64,000 nucleotides of DNA. Origin: Kondoa malvinella (taxonomy: Eukaryota; Basidiomycota; Agaricostilbomycetes; Agaricostilbales; Kondoaceae). Where the stretch lies: positions 2,890,331 to 2,954,330 of the forward strand of contig BCIM01000002.1 in NCBI GenBank assembly GCA_039545315.1. Reading direction: 5' to 3'. The translations under genes and the position numbers were made by a program. Shown in pieces: positions 48,400-59,566 of the stretch (position 1 is the stretch's first letter; the number at the start of each line of letters is the position of its first letter). The notes under the pieces were generated by a model. It made no database searches. It was not told the DNA's origin and worked only from the letters and a program-made list of their open reading frames with translations.

Positions 48400-49772
48400 T
48401 CAATGGATAGAAGTCTTTGTGCCCACCAGATCCTTCCAGCACATGCCCGCGCGAGTAAGCGTCTTGTCTCTTGGGCCTCTGCAAGCAGCATTAGGGTACG
48501 CCTAGCTAATGTGGAACAAGACCTACGTAGGTCCCACAACCCAAACGAGCGAATTCCAAACATGCAGCGATTTGAGCGTCTTCTTTGTCCGTTTGGTAAA
48601 GCTAAAGAAGCTCAAAGGATCAACAGCTTCTTCTTCTTCTTTCGCCCTGTTCTTTTCATCAGTAACTAAGCTAGGAGCTAGCAGAGTGAAACTCACGTAG
48701 ACCAATAATTCCCAAAATGACCTCTAAACTCTAAAACAGTGACAATCTCTAAAGGCGTCAAACCCGCTTGCCGAACTACATTTCCTTGTCCATCCAGTTC
48801 CAATTCGAAACCAGATGAAGAAGGACAAGGTTTCAAATGTTGGAATTGGCTGCCGACTGCTTTAGAAGGATGATAGATTGTCGAAGTATAATTGAGCGAT
48901 GGATCCCACAATGGTCCTTTGCTTGTATAATCTGAAGGTCCGAATGGTATGCCGCTGTAATCGTGTGTTCTACCCAGAGTCAGCTTTCATAGCATAAACT
49001 AGAAACGGGCCAGCCTACCCTGCTTTAGGGTAATGCGCATGCGAACCCCTCGCAACATAAATGACCGGTCGTTCTCCCTTTTTGGGCAAACAATTGAAAG
49101 TAAACGCATCACCAACACTATGCGCGCTGGTATGAACTGCTTGTGGAACTCCTTCGTGAAAGCGAATCATGACGTTTTCCCAGTCGCCTATGTGATTACC
49201 GAAATGAGTTTTGGCGACTGTTGGTCCTAGGTTGTAGGCGTAGAAGAAGAACTGTGCTCTATCATAAGCGGAGAGTCCAGTCAATGCTGAGAGGGCGAAC
49301 GCACATAAAAGATATCCACTACACCAGGACCAATGATTGAGCTCTTATCCACAACAATCATCCAACAAGGCGCATGACTTCGTCCAGTAGCGTCAGGTTT
49401 CCCATCTTCTGTAGTAAAGATAGAATGCCTCGGTGACATTTTAGGATCTTCCGTGCTCGTGAGGTAAGTCGCTTCGTTCGATCTTGGGTCAGCTAATGAT
49501 GCTATTGTGCCCTCGACGCCTTCTGGGAAATCTAGAGGTACTTCTGTAACGCCGTGCAATCGACAATTTCTAACAAAGTCTTGCATTCGAGTTGGCCAGT
49601 ATAGTTCAGCCACGTCCAGATGAAGCAAGGGACAATGCTTGATTGCAAATTCTGGCAGAGCGTCGAATGAAATCGCCTCTGCGCTGGCAGCTTCGGGGAC
49701 TATAAGTGGTTTTGACTTATGTCAGTCTGTGACGGCCATCATCTTGTGTAGGCCTCTCGCACCTGGAGCCAT
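48400..49772 (-). CDS. VPS62: Vps62-like protein
   Basis: 369 aa, six exons: 49772-49763 (10 nt, MAP plus one base), 49699-49305, 49251-49019, 48969-48697, 48646-48527, 48478-48400. The Vps62 domain (DUF946) is recognised from CPLLHLDVAELYWPTRMQDF, CWMIVVDKSSIIGPGVVDIF, FGNHIGDWENVMIRFHEGVP, YVARGSHAHYPKAG and a C-terminal VGPTGPRDK. In yeast the family member is implicated in cytoplasm-to-vacuole traffic, but the molecular function is poorly defined. The fold resembles secreted lectin-like domains; no signal peptide is seen here. It is divergent from the GH16 gene, 276 bp apart. Confidence 0.9.
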
Positions 49773-50048
49773 TTTCAAGGAGTCAAGCAGCTGTTGTAGC
49801 AGCCTTTCTTGGTCGATCCTATGCTTGTGAAGTCACGATTGTTTGGATTCGAGCTTGGCCAACGTCGAGATGCGACTGGTGGTCTGGCATGTGTCTTGCC
49901 TCTCCCACTTTCTCCTTGTCTGCTATGGTCATGGTCGCAAGCCAAATTGCCACGCCATTGCCTGGCTAGGCCTTCCCTTTGTCGAGTTCTATCCGTCCTT
50001 GCCAAGTTCAACTCTATCTCTCTTACATTGTCCGTGATTCTTCATCCC

Positions 50049-52059
50049 ATGATCATCTCACCAGGCACGAGAAAGATCAAGCGCAACTTGACTCGTTTCA
50101 GCTTCTTGCTAGCCTGTATCATCCTGGTCGAATGTCTTCCTTTACCGGCAGAAGCTCCTACTTGGCAAAAGATACCCTTCTTTGATACAATCAAGCGTCT
50201 GTACGCAAGAGAATACGCAACTGGTCCGATGGTACAGCAATGTCGGCAGATGGTTTATGGTAATCCGCAACAACCTCAATATCCGAAGACTGGACCTGCT
50301 GTCACTAACGAGCAAGGTGCAGTAGTTGCCGGTGCTCCTGTTCAACCTGCTGCTCCTGCTTCTCCAGCGGCTCAAGAACCTGCTGCTAATCAGAATCAGC
50401 CAAAACAACCCGCTAGTACGCCAGTTCAGCCAAGTCCTGAAGCTGCTTCACCACCAAAAGAGCCAATTCAAGCCACAGACATACCCAAGGATAGTTCAGC
50501 CGGTCCTTTTCAGCTAGCTTTCGCGATGGAAGGCGACTCCTTCTTCGATCAATGGGTTTATCAACTTTCCTTCGTCTAATCTATACCTAATCTGATTCCT
50601 CAAACAGGACTTTTGGGCTCATGATGACCCAACGCACGGAACTGGTATTCTTCTTCACTATCTCCTTAACCACATCTGACAGCAATACAGTTGCCTATCA
50701 AGACAGACCATCAGCGGAAAGTAACGGACTAGCAAAGATAGAGAATGGGATAGCAATGATTCGGGTAGATCAACAGGATCTGCCTGTGGGTCAAGGTAGA
50801 CCTTCGGTGAGGTTGCATTCGAAAGAGACGTTCAAGCATGGGCAGTTGTTGGTCTTTGATGGTCTGTCGATGTTCTTTGGACTGGGTAGAGTCGGCTGAT
50901 AGGCTTTATAGCGAAACAAGCTCCGTATGGTTGTGGAGTATGGCCTGGTGAGCTTGCTCTTCCATTATCGCTTGAACTAATAGCTGACCCATTCGAGCAG
51001 CTTTTTGGACTGTATGCTTCTGAATCGGCTATGGTTACCAAGCTGATCCGGGCTACAGAACGGACCAGATCCGTGGCCAGGAGGAGGCGAGATAGAGTAA
51101 GCTTCTCCATCACCGAGACTGCTATAGCTCAACAAGCTCGACAGTATCGTGGAAGGCGTCAATAAGTAAAGCTTTCGCAGTTTCTCCATTCGTATTTGAC
51201 ATGTCTGCAGTCAAGCGACGAACCATCATGCTTTGCATACCTCTGTGCGTTCCTGCTTTAGGATTGTTGGTCGAGCTAATAGATTAGTATAGCCTGGGTG
51301 TACATTGGCTAATCCAATGCAAGCATCTGTAAGCTGGCTTTTCTGAGGTCCTGTCAAAGCTCATTACCTGCCAGGGAACGACCGGGATTCTGGACTGTGA
51401 CGCTATCCTCAACTCGAACAGTGGCTGTCAGGTAGTTTCCCTTTACAAGATCGCTTGATCGTATCTGATGATTGAACAGGTAATCGACGGCAATCAGCAA
51501 TCTTACGGAGAAGCATTCAATGCAGCAGGAGGTGGAGTCTGGGTGACTCTAATGAATGGTCAGTCAATCCCTTAGCCCTGGTGTGTCTAATGAACATAAG
51601 CAGACAACGGAATCTCAATATGGTTCTTCAGCCGTAGTGCGATTCCACAAGACCTGCAAAATCAGACACCAGATCCTTCGACATGGGGTCAACCTACTGG
51701 TCACTTCGCTGCTGCAGCTTGTGATCCCAAGCGATTCTTTAAAGATCAAACTATCATCATAAATATCACTTTATGTGGAGACTGGGCCGGCAACAGTAAA
51801 TCTTCTTCTTATTGTTTGAGAGCTTGCGCTGATTGTGCTACAGCTTTCGCTGCCGATGGCTGTCGTACGTCCTCACAGTCGGAAACTTTATCTCATCTCA
51901 TCTCAATGTGAGCCTGTAGCTGGTTCATGTCCGGACTACATAGCAAAAGGCAGCAACTTCCAGAACGCGGTCTGGGGTGTCACCCATGGTCAGCAGAGCT
52001 TTCTAACCCCATAGACCTTGCTCACAGACAGCACAGTCAGAGTGTACAGCCCGTCCTAA
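50049..52059 (+). CDS. GH16 beta-glucanase-like membrane/secreted enzyme, 15 exons
   Basis: 446 aa. Exons: 50049-50555, 50608-50644, 50691-50861, 50903-50947, 51001-51011, 51059-51096, 51145-51165, 51211-51244, 51293-51328, 51375-51431, 51480-51558, 51604-51795, 51844-51864, 51920-51988, 52037-52059. An N-terminal hydrophobic segment after basic residues (KRNLTRFSFLLACIILVECL) is a signal anchor or uncleaved signal. A Pro/Ala/Gln-rich spacer follows. Family GH16 is identified by FFDQWDFWAHDDPTHGT, GVWPAFWTNGPDPWPGGGEI and the catalytic EIDIVEGVN (nucleophile and acid/base Glu). LHTSPGCTL and LCGDWAG match fungal endo-1,3(4)-beta-glucanase relatives. Probably acts on cell-wall beta-glucan outside the cell. 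The catalytic motif spans three exons, the shortest 11 nt and 21 nt. Confidence 0.93.
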
Positions 52060-52185
52060 GTCGCATCGCATCGCAAATCGAAGCACAGTCGAAACTGCAG
52101 ATTGTATATACGCAACTCTCATTTCTATAACTAAACTGCATGCTTGTTCTATTCTACATTTTTTGACGATTTCGAGGAAAATGGT

Positions 52186-53122
52186 CTACAATTCCTTTTT
52201 CTGTTCTTGGCTTGACCCGACGGCGGCGCGCTTGCGTTCTCTTGCAGCGTAGATTTCGTTGGTGAAGGGACTGGTGAATCATCAGAATTACCATCAGAGG
52301 TGAGAGGTTAGCTCACCCTTCGAATTCTAGCGCGATCAGGTATTCGACCAGAACGATGCCGCTCAGCAGTATGCCGGCAGGAGATGCGAACCTGTGGGGG
52401 ATGAGCGATTGGTAGAGCGAGTTATATTATGGCTCACCATAGCGCAGTGCCCAAGAAGCACATGAAGCTTCCGTAATACATTGGGTCGCCAGTGACGTTG
52501 AAAGGGAAAGATTCCACCTTTTCCTGTGGATTGAGACGCATACATCAGCTGCTTGTGAGCAAGATGACACGTCGACTCACTTCCATGAGAATGCCAAAGT
52601 AGTCTCCAAGATAAGTGCCCGTAACGCCCAAAGCCCACATGGAGCTAACGACGAGTATACTGCCTGCTCCCCAAAGCAGCATAGCAGCCAAGCGGACTTC
52701 ACCGAATTGAAGCAGAGCTAATTTGGGCTGATCTTCCAAAGCCAGCTTGTAAACATGGTCGCGGAACAGACCCAAGAAGAAGATGGAGGCTGCTAGGACG
52801 TAGCAGCCATAGTATGGATCTCCAACGGCTTTCGTCAGAGTCTTGTGCTTGAACTCTGTGCATGCATTAGCCTTCAATCTTTGATGCTTGGACGTGGAAT
52901 TAACCTCTTCTGGCTACAATGTTCCAGTATATAGGCTGCTCCAGTAGAGGTGCTCAGAAATGGATGCCATCAAGGCGAATTTCTATCCACCTACGTTGAA
53001 GATGATGCAACCGAGCGAGACCCAAAAGCTCGTCTGCTTAAAATCGATGAGGTCGTCTGTTGTTTCATTATGTTCAGCCTTGCCTCTGGGTCTGTATACA
53101 CGGGCTCACCTATCGCTACCAT
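52186..53122 (-). CDS. OPI3: Phospholipid methyltransferase Opi3/PEMT
   Basis: 212 aa (yeast Opi3 is 206). Exons: 53122-53120 (ATG only), 53078-52995, 52935-52905, 52855-52581, 52523-52438, 52391-52317, 52270-52186. Converts phosphatidyl-N-methylethanolamine to phosphatidylcholine with SAM in the ER membrane. Family blocks: LIDFKQTSFWVSLGCIIFNP, YWNIVARREFKHKTLTKAVG, ALGVTGTYLGDYFGILME, NVTGDPMYYGSFMCFLGTAL, and the SAM/active region SPAGILLSGIVLVEYLIALE followed by FTNEIYAARERKRAA. Four hydrophobic segments. The reading frame of exon 2 has no ATG of its own; the only in-phase start found is an isolated ATG directly before a GT donor, 41 nt upstream. Confidence 0.9.
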
Positions 53123-53502
53123 GGTGTTAGCGGAACAAGCTGGTCATCTTCCGCCGGCGGGTCGAATTATGCGTGGCCTTGGCGAAGACCCAGGTTGCTC
53201 TGCTACTGCATACATCAATAGGGCTGTATGAGTGCTGTCTCATGCGTCCATCTCTGGCTAAAAATGGCGTCGACAATTTTCTGTTCGCTCGAATGAATTT
53301 GCCGTGCTTTCCTACAGTTGTCAAGGGTACGCTATGCGGTGAACTACAAGCCTGGAGGACTCCCACAATGCAACTCTCGCAGTCAAAGCAACGCGCTCAG
53401 ACGGCAGCAATGAACAGATTGACCGGGATGTTTCATGCTTTGATCCCTTTCCTGGTTCGCTTTGATTCCTTCCCTCCTTTTCCTCTTCTGTCGTGTATTT
53501 TC
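53123..53502. promoter_or_regulatory. Divergent promoter, OPI3 / GT34 copy A
   Basis: 380 bp between two divergent starts. No obvious TATA box. The plus-strand frame is partly open upstream of 53503 but lacks support. Confidence 0.45.
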
Positions 53503-54902
53503 ATGTTACTTCAACTACGGAATCACTTTGGGCAATTACCCCGACGTTGGCAAATCCTACTTGTCTCAACTTTAAGCTGCATAGCTTGCTTTGCGCTGTG
53601 GGTACACGCTGAAGCTCGATTGCTCAACAACCAATATGGCTGTCAACCTCCTCTGCTTTCGTCTTTGGGATTCCAGTCGCTCGACAAATTGAATCATGAA
53701 AACTACCATACCCTCATGTCTGCGCAAGGTAGCAAGATACTCCTGCTGCAACACTGTGTATATCCTTCTAAGCGAATGATGTTTCCACTGCGAAATCACC
53801 TTGTCCGTCATCCTCTCTTGGAATGAGCAAAGCCAATTCATCATCAAGCAGGACTATGCAAAGAGACATGGCTATGCGTATACAGCTCGTACAGGCTTGA
53901 TAGATCCCAAAAGGAACAAGAATCGCAGCCCATACTGGGCAAGCCATCATCTATCAGTTCATCAAAGGCTAACCTAGAGGAAATAGGAGAAAGTCCATCT
54001 TACACAACAAGTAATGGAAGAGCAGTGGCTTTTACCAGAATCAGAGAGAGTAGAATGGATCGTATGGGCGGATGCAGATACTTTGAGTCGGTTATCCTCT
54101 TGACACTTAGACCAATTGATTGACATTTGATTGACAGTACTGAACCATACTATTGACGTGCAAGCATTCTTACCGCCTAAAGATGATCAGAAGACTTGGT
54201 TTGTCATCTCTAGAGGTTCGTGCATACACCTCTTCGTCGGATACACCTCTTTGTCGTCTGGATTTGATACTTGTCGAATAGATCATTGGGGACAGAATTT
54301 CGGCGTATTCGGTATCAAACCTACACAAGAAGCATGGGATTTCTTATGGGAGATACTATGGACTGGTATCTTGCCTTTACAAGCCTAATTGATCTGGCTG
54401 ATCTAACCTGAGCAGGTGAAACCTTACCCGGCTGGGTGCTACCTATGAAAGAGCAGTCCGCTATGCAGGTGTGTCCCCTTCTTGCGTCCTTATAGCATAT
54501 GTTGATCCGTGTATCCAGATGCTTCTGCCGCGACAAGGTGTTACTATCATCCCAAAAGAATGGATGAACTCGTGGGGTCTCAAAAACCCACTGGAAGTGC
54601 TCGAAAAGGATCCTTACAGCAGTGGATCGGTGCGTTCTCTCTTTTGCACAGCACGTTGAAACTCGAACGTTGACTTTTGATGCTGCAGCCGACTTGCTTA
54701 CAAGCCCATTTCTCAGGTCGGCATGACAAGGTAATACATACATCTTGCTCCGAGCTCTGCTTATAGCGATCTGCAGGCTGTGATGGGGAAATATGTCGAG
54801 TACTTTGCTGATCCTCGCTTTGGTCAATCTTGGGAAGAGGGCAAGCGACATTGGGAGGGCGAGGCGAAGCTCTTTTGGGATCGGCAGACTGCATCTCTAT
54901 AA
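53503..54902 (+). CDS. GT34 glycosyltransferase, tandem copy A
   Basis: 327 aa, exons 53503-53802, 53849-53938, 53987-54086, 54138-54215, 54282-54365, 54416-54468, 54519-54629, 54689-54730, 54777-54902. Type II membrane topology: short basic N-terminus, signal anchor ILLVSTLSCIACFALWV, luminal catalytic domain. GT34 (galactosyl/mannosyl transferase, Gma12/Mnn10 family) is recognised from ILLLQHCVYPSKRM, QDYAKRHGYAYTART, the DxD metal motif in WIVWADADTLILN, GQNFGVFGIKPTQEAWDFLW, and FSGRHDK. Golgi acceptor mannan or galactomannan is inferred from the family. Intron 2 (53939-53986) has a GC donor where copy B has GT. Complete. Confidence 0.92.
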
Positions 54903-55155
54903 TTGAGCCTCTGAACAGAAAGAGCCTCATGCACTGATTCGTAACTCTGACTCTTTACTCTTGACCACGAACGACTTCGCCAGCTCCTGTAACGACCTAC
55001 AATGGATAGCTATATGCCCCTTGTACCTCCTTGCATACGAGAGCGCGATGTTGCACAGGCGATGATCACGGACAATGTCTGGAAGAATAGCGTTTTGAGG
55101 GCGCCGCTGCTCCGTCTCGACAGCTGCCTTCTTTTCTCTCTTCTGTATTCTTTTC

Positions 55156-56571
55156 ATGTATTTGAGGCCTCGCAATCACCAGCATTTGCCGCAGATCCCG
55201 CAGCGATGGGTGATTCTTAGCCTGTTGCTATCAGTACTGGCATTGTCTCTCTACCTCGTGTCTTGGGCGACAGCAGACTTTCAAAAGAGACGCTGGTTAG
55301 ATATCTATGATGAGTGCAGCTGCAAGAGGCCACCTTTCTCAATTTGGCGCTTGTTTTCTCGACTAGAACACCTCGAGCAAGAAAATCATCATACTTTAAT
55401 GTCTGCACCTGGTAGTAATGTCATGCTGGTGCAGCATTGTGTCTATCCGACAAAGAGAATGTTGATGCCTTTGGGAACTCATCGGGTTCGCTCGCGTTCC
55501 AAGCAGAAGAATGCTGGCTGAGGGAAAGAGCAGGACTATGCAAGCAGACATGGCTACGTCTATACAGCAAGAACTGGTTTATCAAACCCTGCGCGTAATT
55601 TGAAGAAAGATCCGTACTGGGTAGGTCACGGCGGATATGTTGAAAACAGTATTTGATGTAATTCTGCAGGAGAAGGTCTACCTTACTCAGCAAATAATAG
55701 AAGAGCAGTGGGCTCTGCCTTTAGAAGATAGAGTAAAGTGGATAGTATGGTCAGATGCTGATACTTTAAGTAAGTCTCCTTTCGCTCTTGACTCGCGTGA
55801 TGGCTGATAGCTTTGCAGTACTGAATCCTACCATCTCTCTGGAAACCTTTCTACCACCTAAGGAAGACCGCGATACATACTTTCTGATCTCAAGAGGTAT
55901 GTAAAGTCGCCGAACCAGGCCGAATCAGCTTATAGTAGTCAGACTCGTGGGGCTTAAATTTCGGTGTTTTCGCTATCAGACCTACACAAGAAGCATGGGA
56001 CTTTGTGTGGGAAATGCTTTGGCTGGGTAATTTGGCCACATCAAGCAGATTGCTCATCGTCTAATGGTCCGAGTAGAGGAGCAGTTGCCAAAGCATCTTT
56101 TACCGATGAAGGAGCAATCAGCTATGCAGGTATGTGTCTCTTTGTCTGAGCAAAATCGAAACTGAGGGAATCTGATAGCTTCTGATGCCTCGGGATGGTG
56201 TAAGGATCATTCCAAAGATCTGGCTCAACGGCTGGGGCAGCGGAGACCCATTCGCTGTCAGTGATAAAGATCGTCTGGGTAGCGGCTCGGTGTGTTGTTT
56301 TGAATAGCGCCTTGCGCTCCGCTGATTACGGAGAATAGCCCGCATGTCTTCAAGCTCATTTTGCTGGTTTCGACAAGGTGTGTTCTCTATTTGCGTCACA
56401 GAAAGACAAACGCTGAAGAGGAAACAGATCCTCATGGGCAATTACGTCGGGTACTTTGCTGATCCGCGCTTCAACGAGACTTGGGAGCTGGGGAGGAAGC
56501 ACTTTGAAGAAGAGGCAAAGCAATTCTGGCATCGCTATGCTAAACCACCTTGTGTTAACGATTCCGTATGA
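55156..56571 (+). CDS. GT34 glycosyltransferase, tandem copy B
   Basis: 342 aa, exons 55156-55485, 55531-55620, 55670-55769, 55819-55896, 55943-56026, 56077-56129, 56179-56289, 56339-56377, 56428-56571. Same topology and motifs as copy A: signal anchor LSLLLSVLALSLYLVSWA, VMLVQHCVYPTKRML, QDYASRHGYVYTART, DxD in WIVWSDADTLILN, GLNFGVFAIRPTQEAWDF, FAGFDK. All eight introns are at equivalent positions, and exons 2, 3, 4, 5, 6 and 7 have identical lengths to copy A, so the pair is a tandem duplication. The C-terminus is longer (AKPPCVNDSV). Divergence at the N-terminus suggests different localisation or simple drift. Confidence 0.92.
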
Positions 56572-56696
56572 CCGCTGTCATGCGTGTAATTTGCAGAAGC
56601 GTCGTGCGCCTTTGTTGATCTGATGTTATTGGTCGACACAAACATCCATCACCAAAGCATTCTGCGTCAGCTATCTGAGTCTGTGAATCAACTTAG

Positions 56697-57633
56697 ATGG
56701 ACATCCTGCCAAATAAGAATGTAGCCTATAGCACGCAAGAGTACTGGTACGGCCTTTCAGCGTTTGCCTGCCCAAGCTGAAATTTTTGGAAATAGGCAAG
56801 AGCGATATACTACCGATCAAGGCTCTTATGACTGGTGCAAGACGTGGAAAGAGCTCCGAGAGAGCGTCATGCCTTTGTTGCCAGACAAGTATGTGCGCAT
56901 TTTACAGCTTGGTTGCGGGAATTCGACGCTTTCGCAAGACAGTCAGTTCTCAGGTTTCCCAGTCTTGAGCAGTAGCTGATGCATGGACAGTGTACGACGA
57001 AGGGTATCACAACATTGTGTCGGTCGACTATAGCACAAAGTGCGTCGCTTCTGATTCAGCAGCTCTAGCAATAAGCTGACCAAGTATCGCCAGAGCGATC
57101 GAGACAATGCAAGCGCTCAATACACATCGGCCTGAGCTGGTGTGGCAGACAGCAGATATCCGCGCACTGCCCTTCGAAGATCGATCTTTTGACGTTGCGT
57201 TCGATAAAGCGACCTTGGCAAGTTCTAGCTATCCTTCTTACTGCTTGATCTCATGCTCGATATAAGGACTCTATGTTAACAGAGAAGCACGATCCTTGGA
57301 ATCCACCAGAGGAGTTATTGAGAGACTGCAATGCTGAGGTTGATGAAGTGACAAGGTACCAAATTAGAGCATATAAACAGTGCCCAAGCTTATCAGAACC
57401 CAGAGTGCTAAAGCCTACTGGAATTTTCATCTACCTATCCTTCGCCCAACCTCGTCAGTACCTCTCCGTTCGTCCCGCTGCCAGCTAACCCTTTTTCAGA
57501 CTTCCGTCGTAAAATTCTGTCGAGATCAGGCTGGACCTTGACCGTCTCCGAGCTAGGCGACCAGTTTGCTTATTACCTCTACGTCCTTCGTCGAGATCCT
57601 CCTACTCCGGCAGAACCGAGCCGGACCAGCTAA
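56697..57633 (+). CDS. SAM-dependent methyltransferase (EEF1A-lysine-MT-like)
   Basis: 213 aa, exons 56697-56746, 56796-56941, 56991-57039, 57094-57217, 57267-57355, 57404-57453, 57500-57633. Class I fold: motif I ILQLGCGNSTLSQDMYDEGY, HNIVSVDYS, motif II-like ADIRALPFEDRSFDVAFDKA, TLDSMLTEKHDPWNPPEE, EVTRVLKPTGIFIYLSFAQP, HFRRKILSRSGWTL. This pattern matches the METTL13/EEF1AKMT4-type family that methylates elongation factor 1A lysines; substrate assignment is by family only. The intron after ATL (57218-57266) has a GC donor. Its TAA at 57631-57633 overlaps the stop of VPS36 on the other strand. Confidence 0.88.
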
Positions 57634-59285
57634 TTCGGATCCAACCATGTAAAGTGCAGCAACGCATTCGAGTACCATCTCAAGCCATCCTTTGCTTGTT
57701 CGTCCCTGCAAATCTCGTCCCTCGCTAATTCAACAGCTTCAACCATTTCTACAGTCAACCCAACGGAAAGATTCTCCAATTTCGCCAATTCAATAGTGTT
57801 CAGCCAACCTTTCGTCGATTGTTTGAGATGGGCCGAAAGACGATAAGCAAAGATCTTTTCATCGTAAGTGTGCGAGTGAAGCACTGTGAGGCCAGATGGG
57901 AAAGTGCGGAGTTGGATGGGAGGCCAGGTGTACATTAATAGATGTGGGCAGGCGGAGCGAAAGTCTTTGGGTGACACGAGAGCTGTATAGTAGTGTAAGA
58001 AGATGTAGGCGTTTATTGAAGAGACAGACTCACAAATTCCGCGAGCTCGATTCCATATGCACCAGATTTCCTCAATCGGAATAATGCCTCGACCATTTTT
58101 ATCATTGCTCATCAGTGCTTGCCCGGTAGGCGAAGATGATGAGTTGGTAAGGATGCCAGCGAGCTCTCTACCCAAGCCTTGATGGTATTCCTCCTCATCG
58201 CGAGCCATATCTGGCGTCAGAGCAGGTGTTCCAAGACCCATTTTTAGGAGCGATGATTTGACTATAGTGGATGTTTCGTTGTTCTGGTTGCTGGGTAGTC
58301 TGGCATTGAATGACTGAGCGAGAGCCACCATTTCTTTGGCTTTTAGCATGAGCGCATTCAAATCTTGTAAAGCATCTTGCATCTCGGTAGTCTGTTCTTG
58401 CGCATTCAAGTCGATCGTCTTCAAGATTCCATCGATACCAACAGTGACTGTATCTTTTGCCGTTACGGACTCCCCTTGACCTGCTATCACTCTTCCGCCT
58501 GCCAATTCCCATGCTTTCGTGACTATAGCCGTCTTTAAGGCGGCATAGAAATCCTTCTCTCTTCCTTTGCGGAAACTGAGTCGTACAAAGCCGGTGTCGT
58601 TTCGCATAACGGAGACTGGTCCTGCAGGGGGAGTTGCCGTACCAAGTTGTGAATTGCATACTTCGCAACGGCTCATCGAAGGATGGTTGAGGAAAGTACA
58701 AGTTGGACAAGCGATGCCTTCGGTAGACTGAACCGAGCGTTCAGCAGGAGATGGAGAGGCTGCAGGGGTGATCCAGCGAGGTGCAGGCGTTGTGGGTCTG
58801 GAAGGTTGATTGCTCGCTGTACCTAGGTCTCTTGCTACGCCGCATAGGGTGCACTTGGCTGAAGGTGAGTTGCTGAAGCCGCATATTCTGCAGACCCAAG
58901 CTCGTGCTGCTGACGGTACGGATGCGTCGCCTGAGCCATTCGAAGGTAAATCCGATGCCGCTGAAGTGGACGCAGTTGAAGCTGACGCAGCAGATTCGCC
59001 CAACGTCAAAGTAATCTTTGGAGACGATTTCAAGAAGCCTGCCCAGTGTTCAGTTTGCCTGATCAACGCGAGGTCAAGGTGACAAGAGCAATGATGCGGT
59101 CTGAGAGCATCCACATAGATCAAACGATGTGTAGTCAAGTATAAAGTGCCATTATCGTGCGTGAGGTCCTTTTCCTTGCCATCGTATAGCCCGACGCTGT
59201 CTCGGTTGTCGATGATTTCTTCGTGAGGGTATAATTGAGCGGAGACTGTCGCATTGGACGTGTCTATCTTGTGGAATCGGTACAT
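57630..59285 (-). CDS. VPS36: ESCRT-II subunit Vps36
   Basis: 551 aa, intronless. Component of ESCRT-II, which sorts ubiquitinated cargo at endosomes. The N-terminal GLUE (split PH) domain contains HDNGTLYLTTHRLIYVDALR and is interrupted by two NZF-type zinc fingers, WVCRICGFSNSPSAKCTLCG and CPTCTFLNHPSMSRCEVCNS, as in yeast. The C-terminal EAP30 winged-helix region includes GLGRELAGIL, GIIPIEEIWCIWNRARGICE and SVGLTVEMVEAVELARDEIC. Start at the first ATG (MYRFHKIDTSNATVS). It is one of the few intronless long genes here. Confidence 0.95.
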   Translation of the reverse strand: MYRFHKIDTSNATVSAQLYPHEEIIDNRDSVGLYDGKEKDLTHDNGTLYLTTHRLIYVDALRPHHCSCHLDLALIRQTEHWAGFLKSSPKITLTLGESAASASTASTSAASDLPSNGSGDASVPSAARAWVCRICGFSNSPSAKCTLCGVARDLGTASNQPSRPTTPAPRWITPAASPSPAERSVQSTEGIACPTCTFLNHPSMSRCEVCNSQLGTATPPAGPVSVMRNDTGFVRLSFRKGREKDFYAALKTAIVTKAWELAGGRVIAGQGESVTAKDTVTVGIDGILKTIDLNAQEQTTEMQDALQDLNALMLKAKEMVALAQSFNARLPSNQNNETSTIVKSSLLKMGLGTPALTPDMARDEEEYHQGLGRELAGILTNSSSSPTGQALMSNDKNGRGIIPIEEIWCIWNRARGICESVSSINAYIFLHYYTALVSPKDFRSACPHLLMYTWPPIQLRTFPSGLTVLHSHTYDEKIFAYRLSAHLKQSTKGWLNTIELAKLENLSVGLTVEMVEAVELARDEICRDEQAKDGLRWYSNALLHFTWLDPN

Positions 59286-59566
59286 ATGAAGCGCATCTTA
59301 TCGTGCTGGCATCTAGCTTTGAACAAGTCGCTGTGTCTCTCCAACCCCGACCCTCGCAGTTCATCAAGGAATACACTGCATGTCACAAGATCCAGGATAG
59401 TCGAGCTTCAACTGTAGTATCGCACAGCAACATGGCATTCAGCTGTTCCGCTCGCCAAGCTCGCCTGCATTAGTCGGTTAATCAGTTTCGCCAAAGAATG
59501 ACCCCCAGACTTTGTTGCTTGGCTTGTCTGTTCTTTTGCTCCTGCACGCTGTGTTTTCCAAGCAAG

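Noticed and set aside
49809..50048. Upstream extension of the GH16 reading frame
   Set aside because: It lacks an ATG (GTG start only), lies in the divergent promoter with VPS62, and the hydrophobic anchor follows the ATG at 50049.
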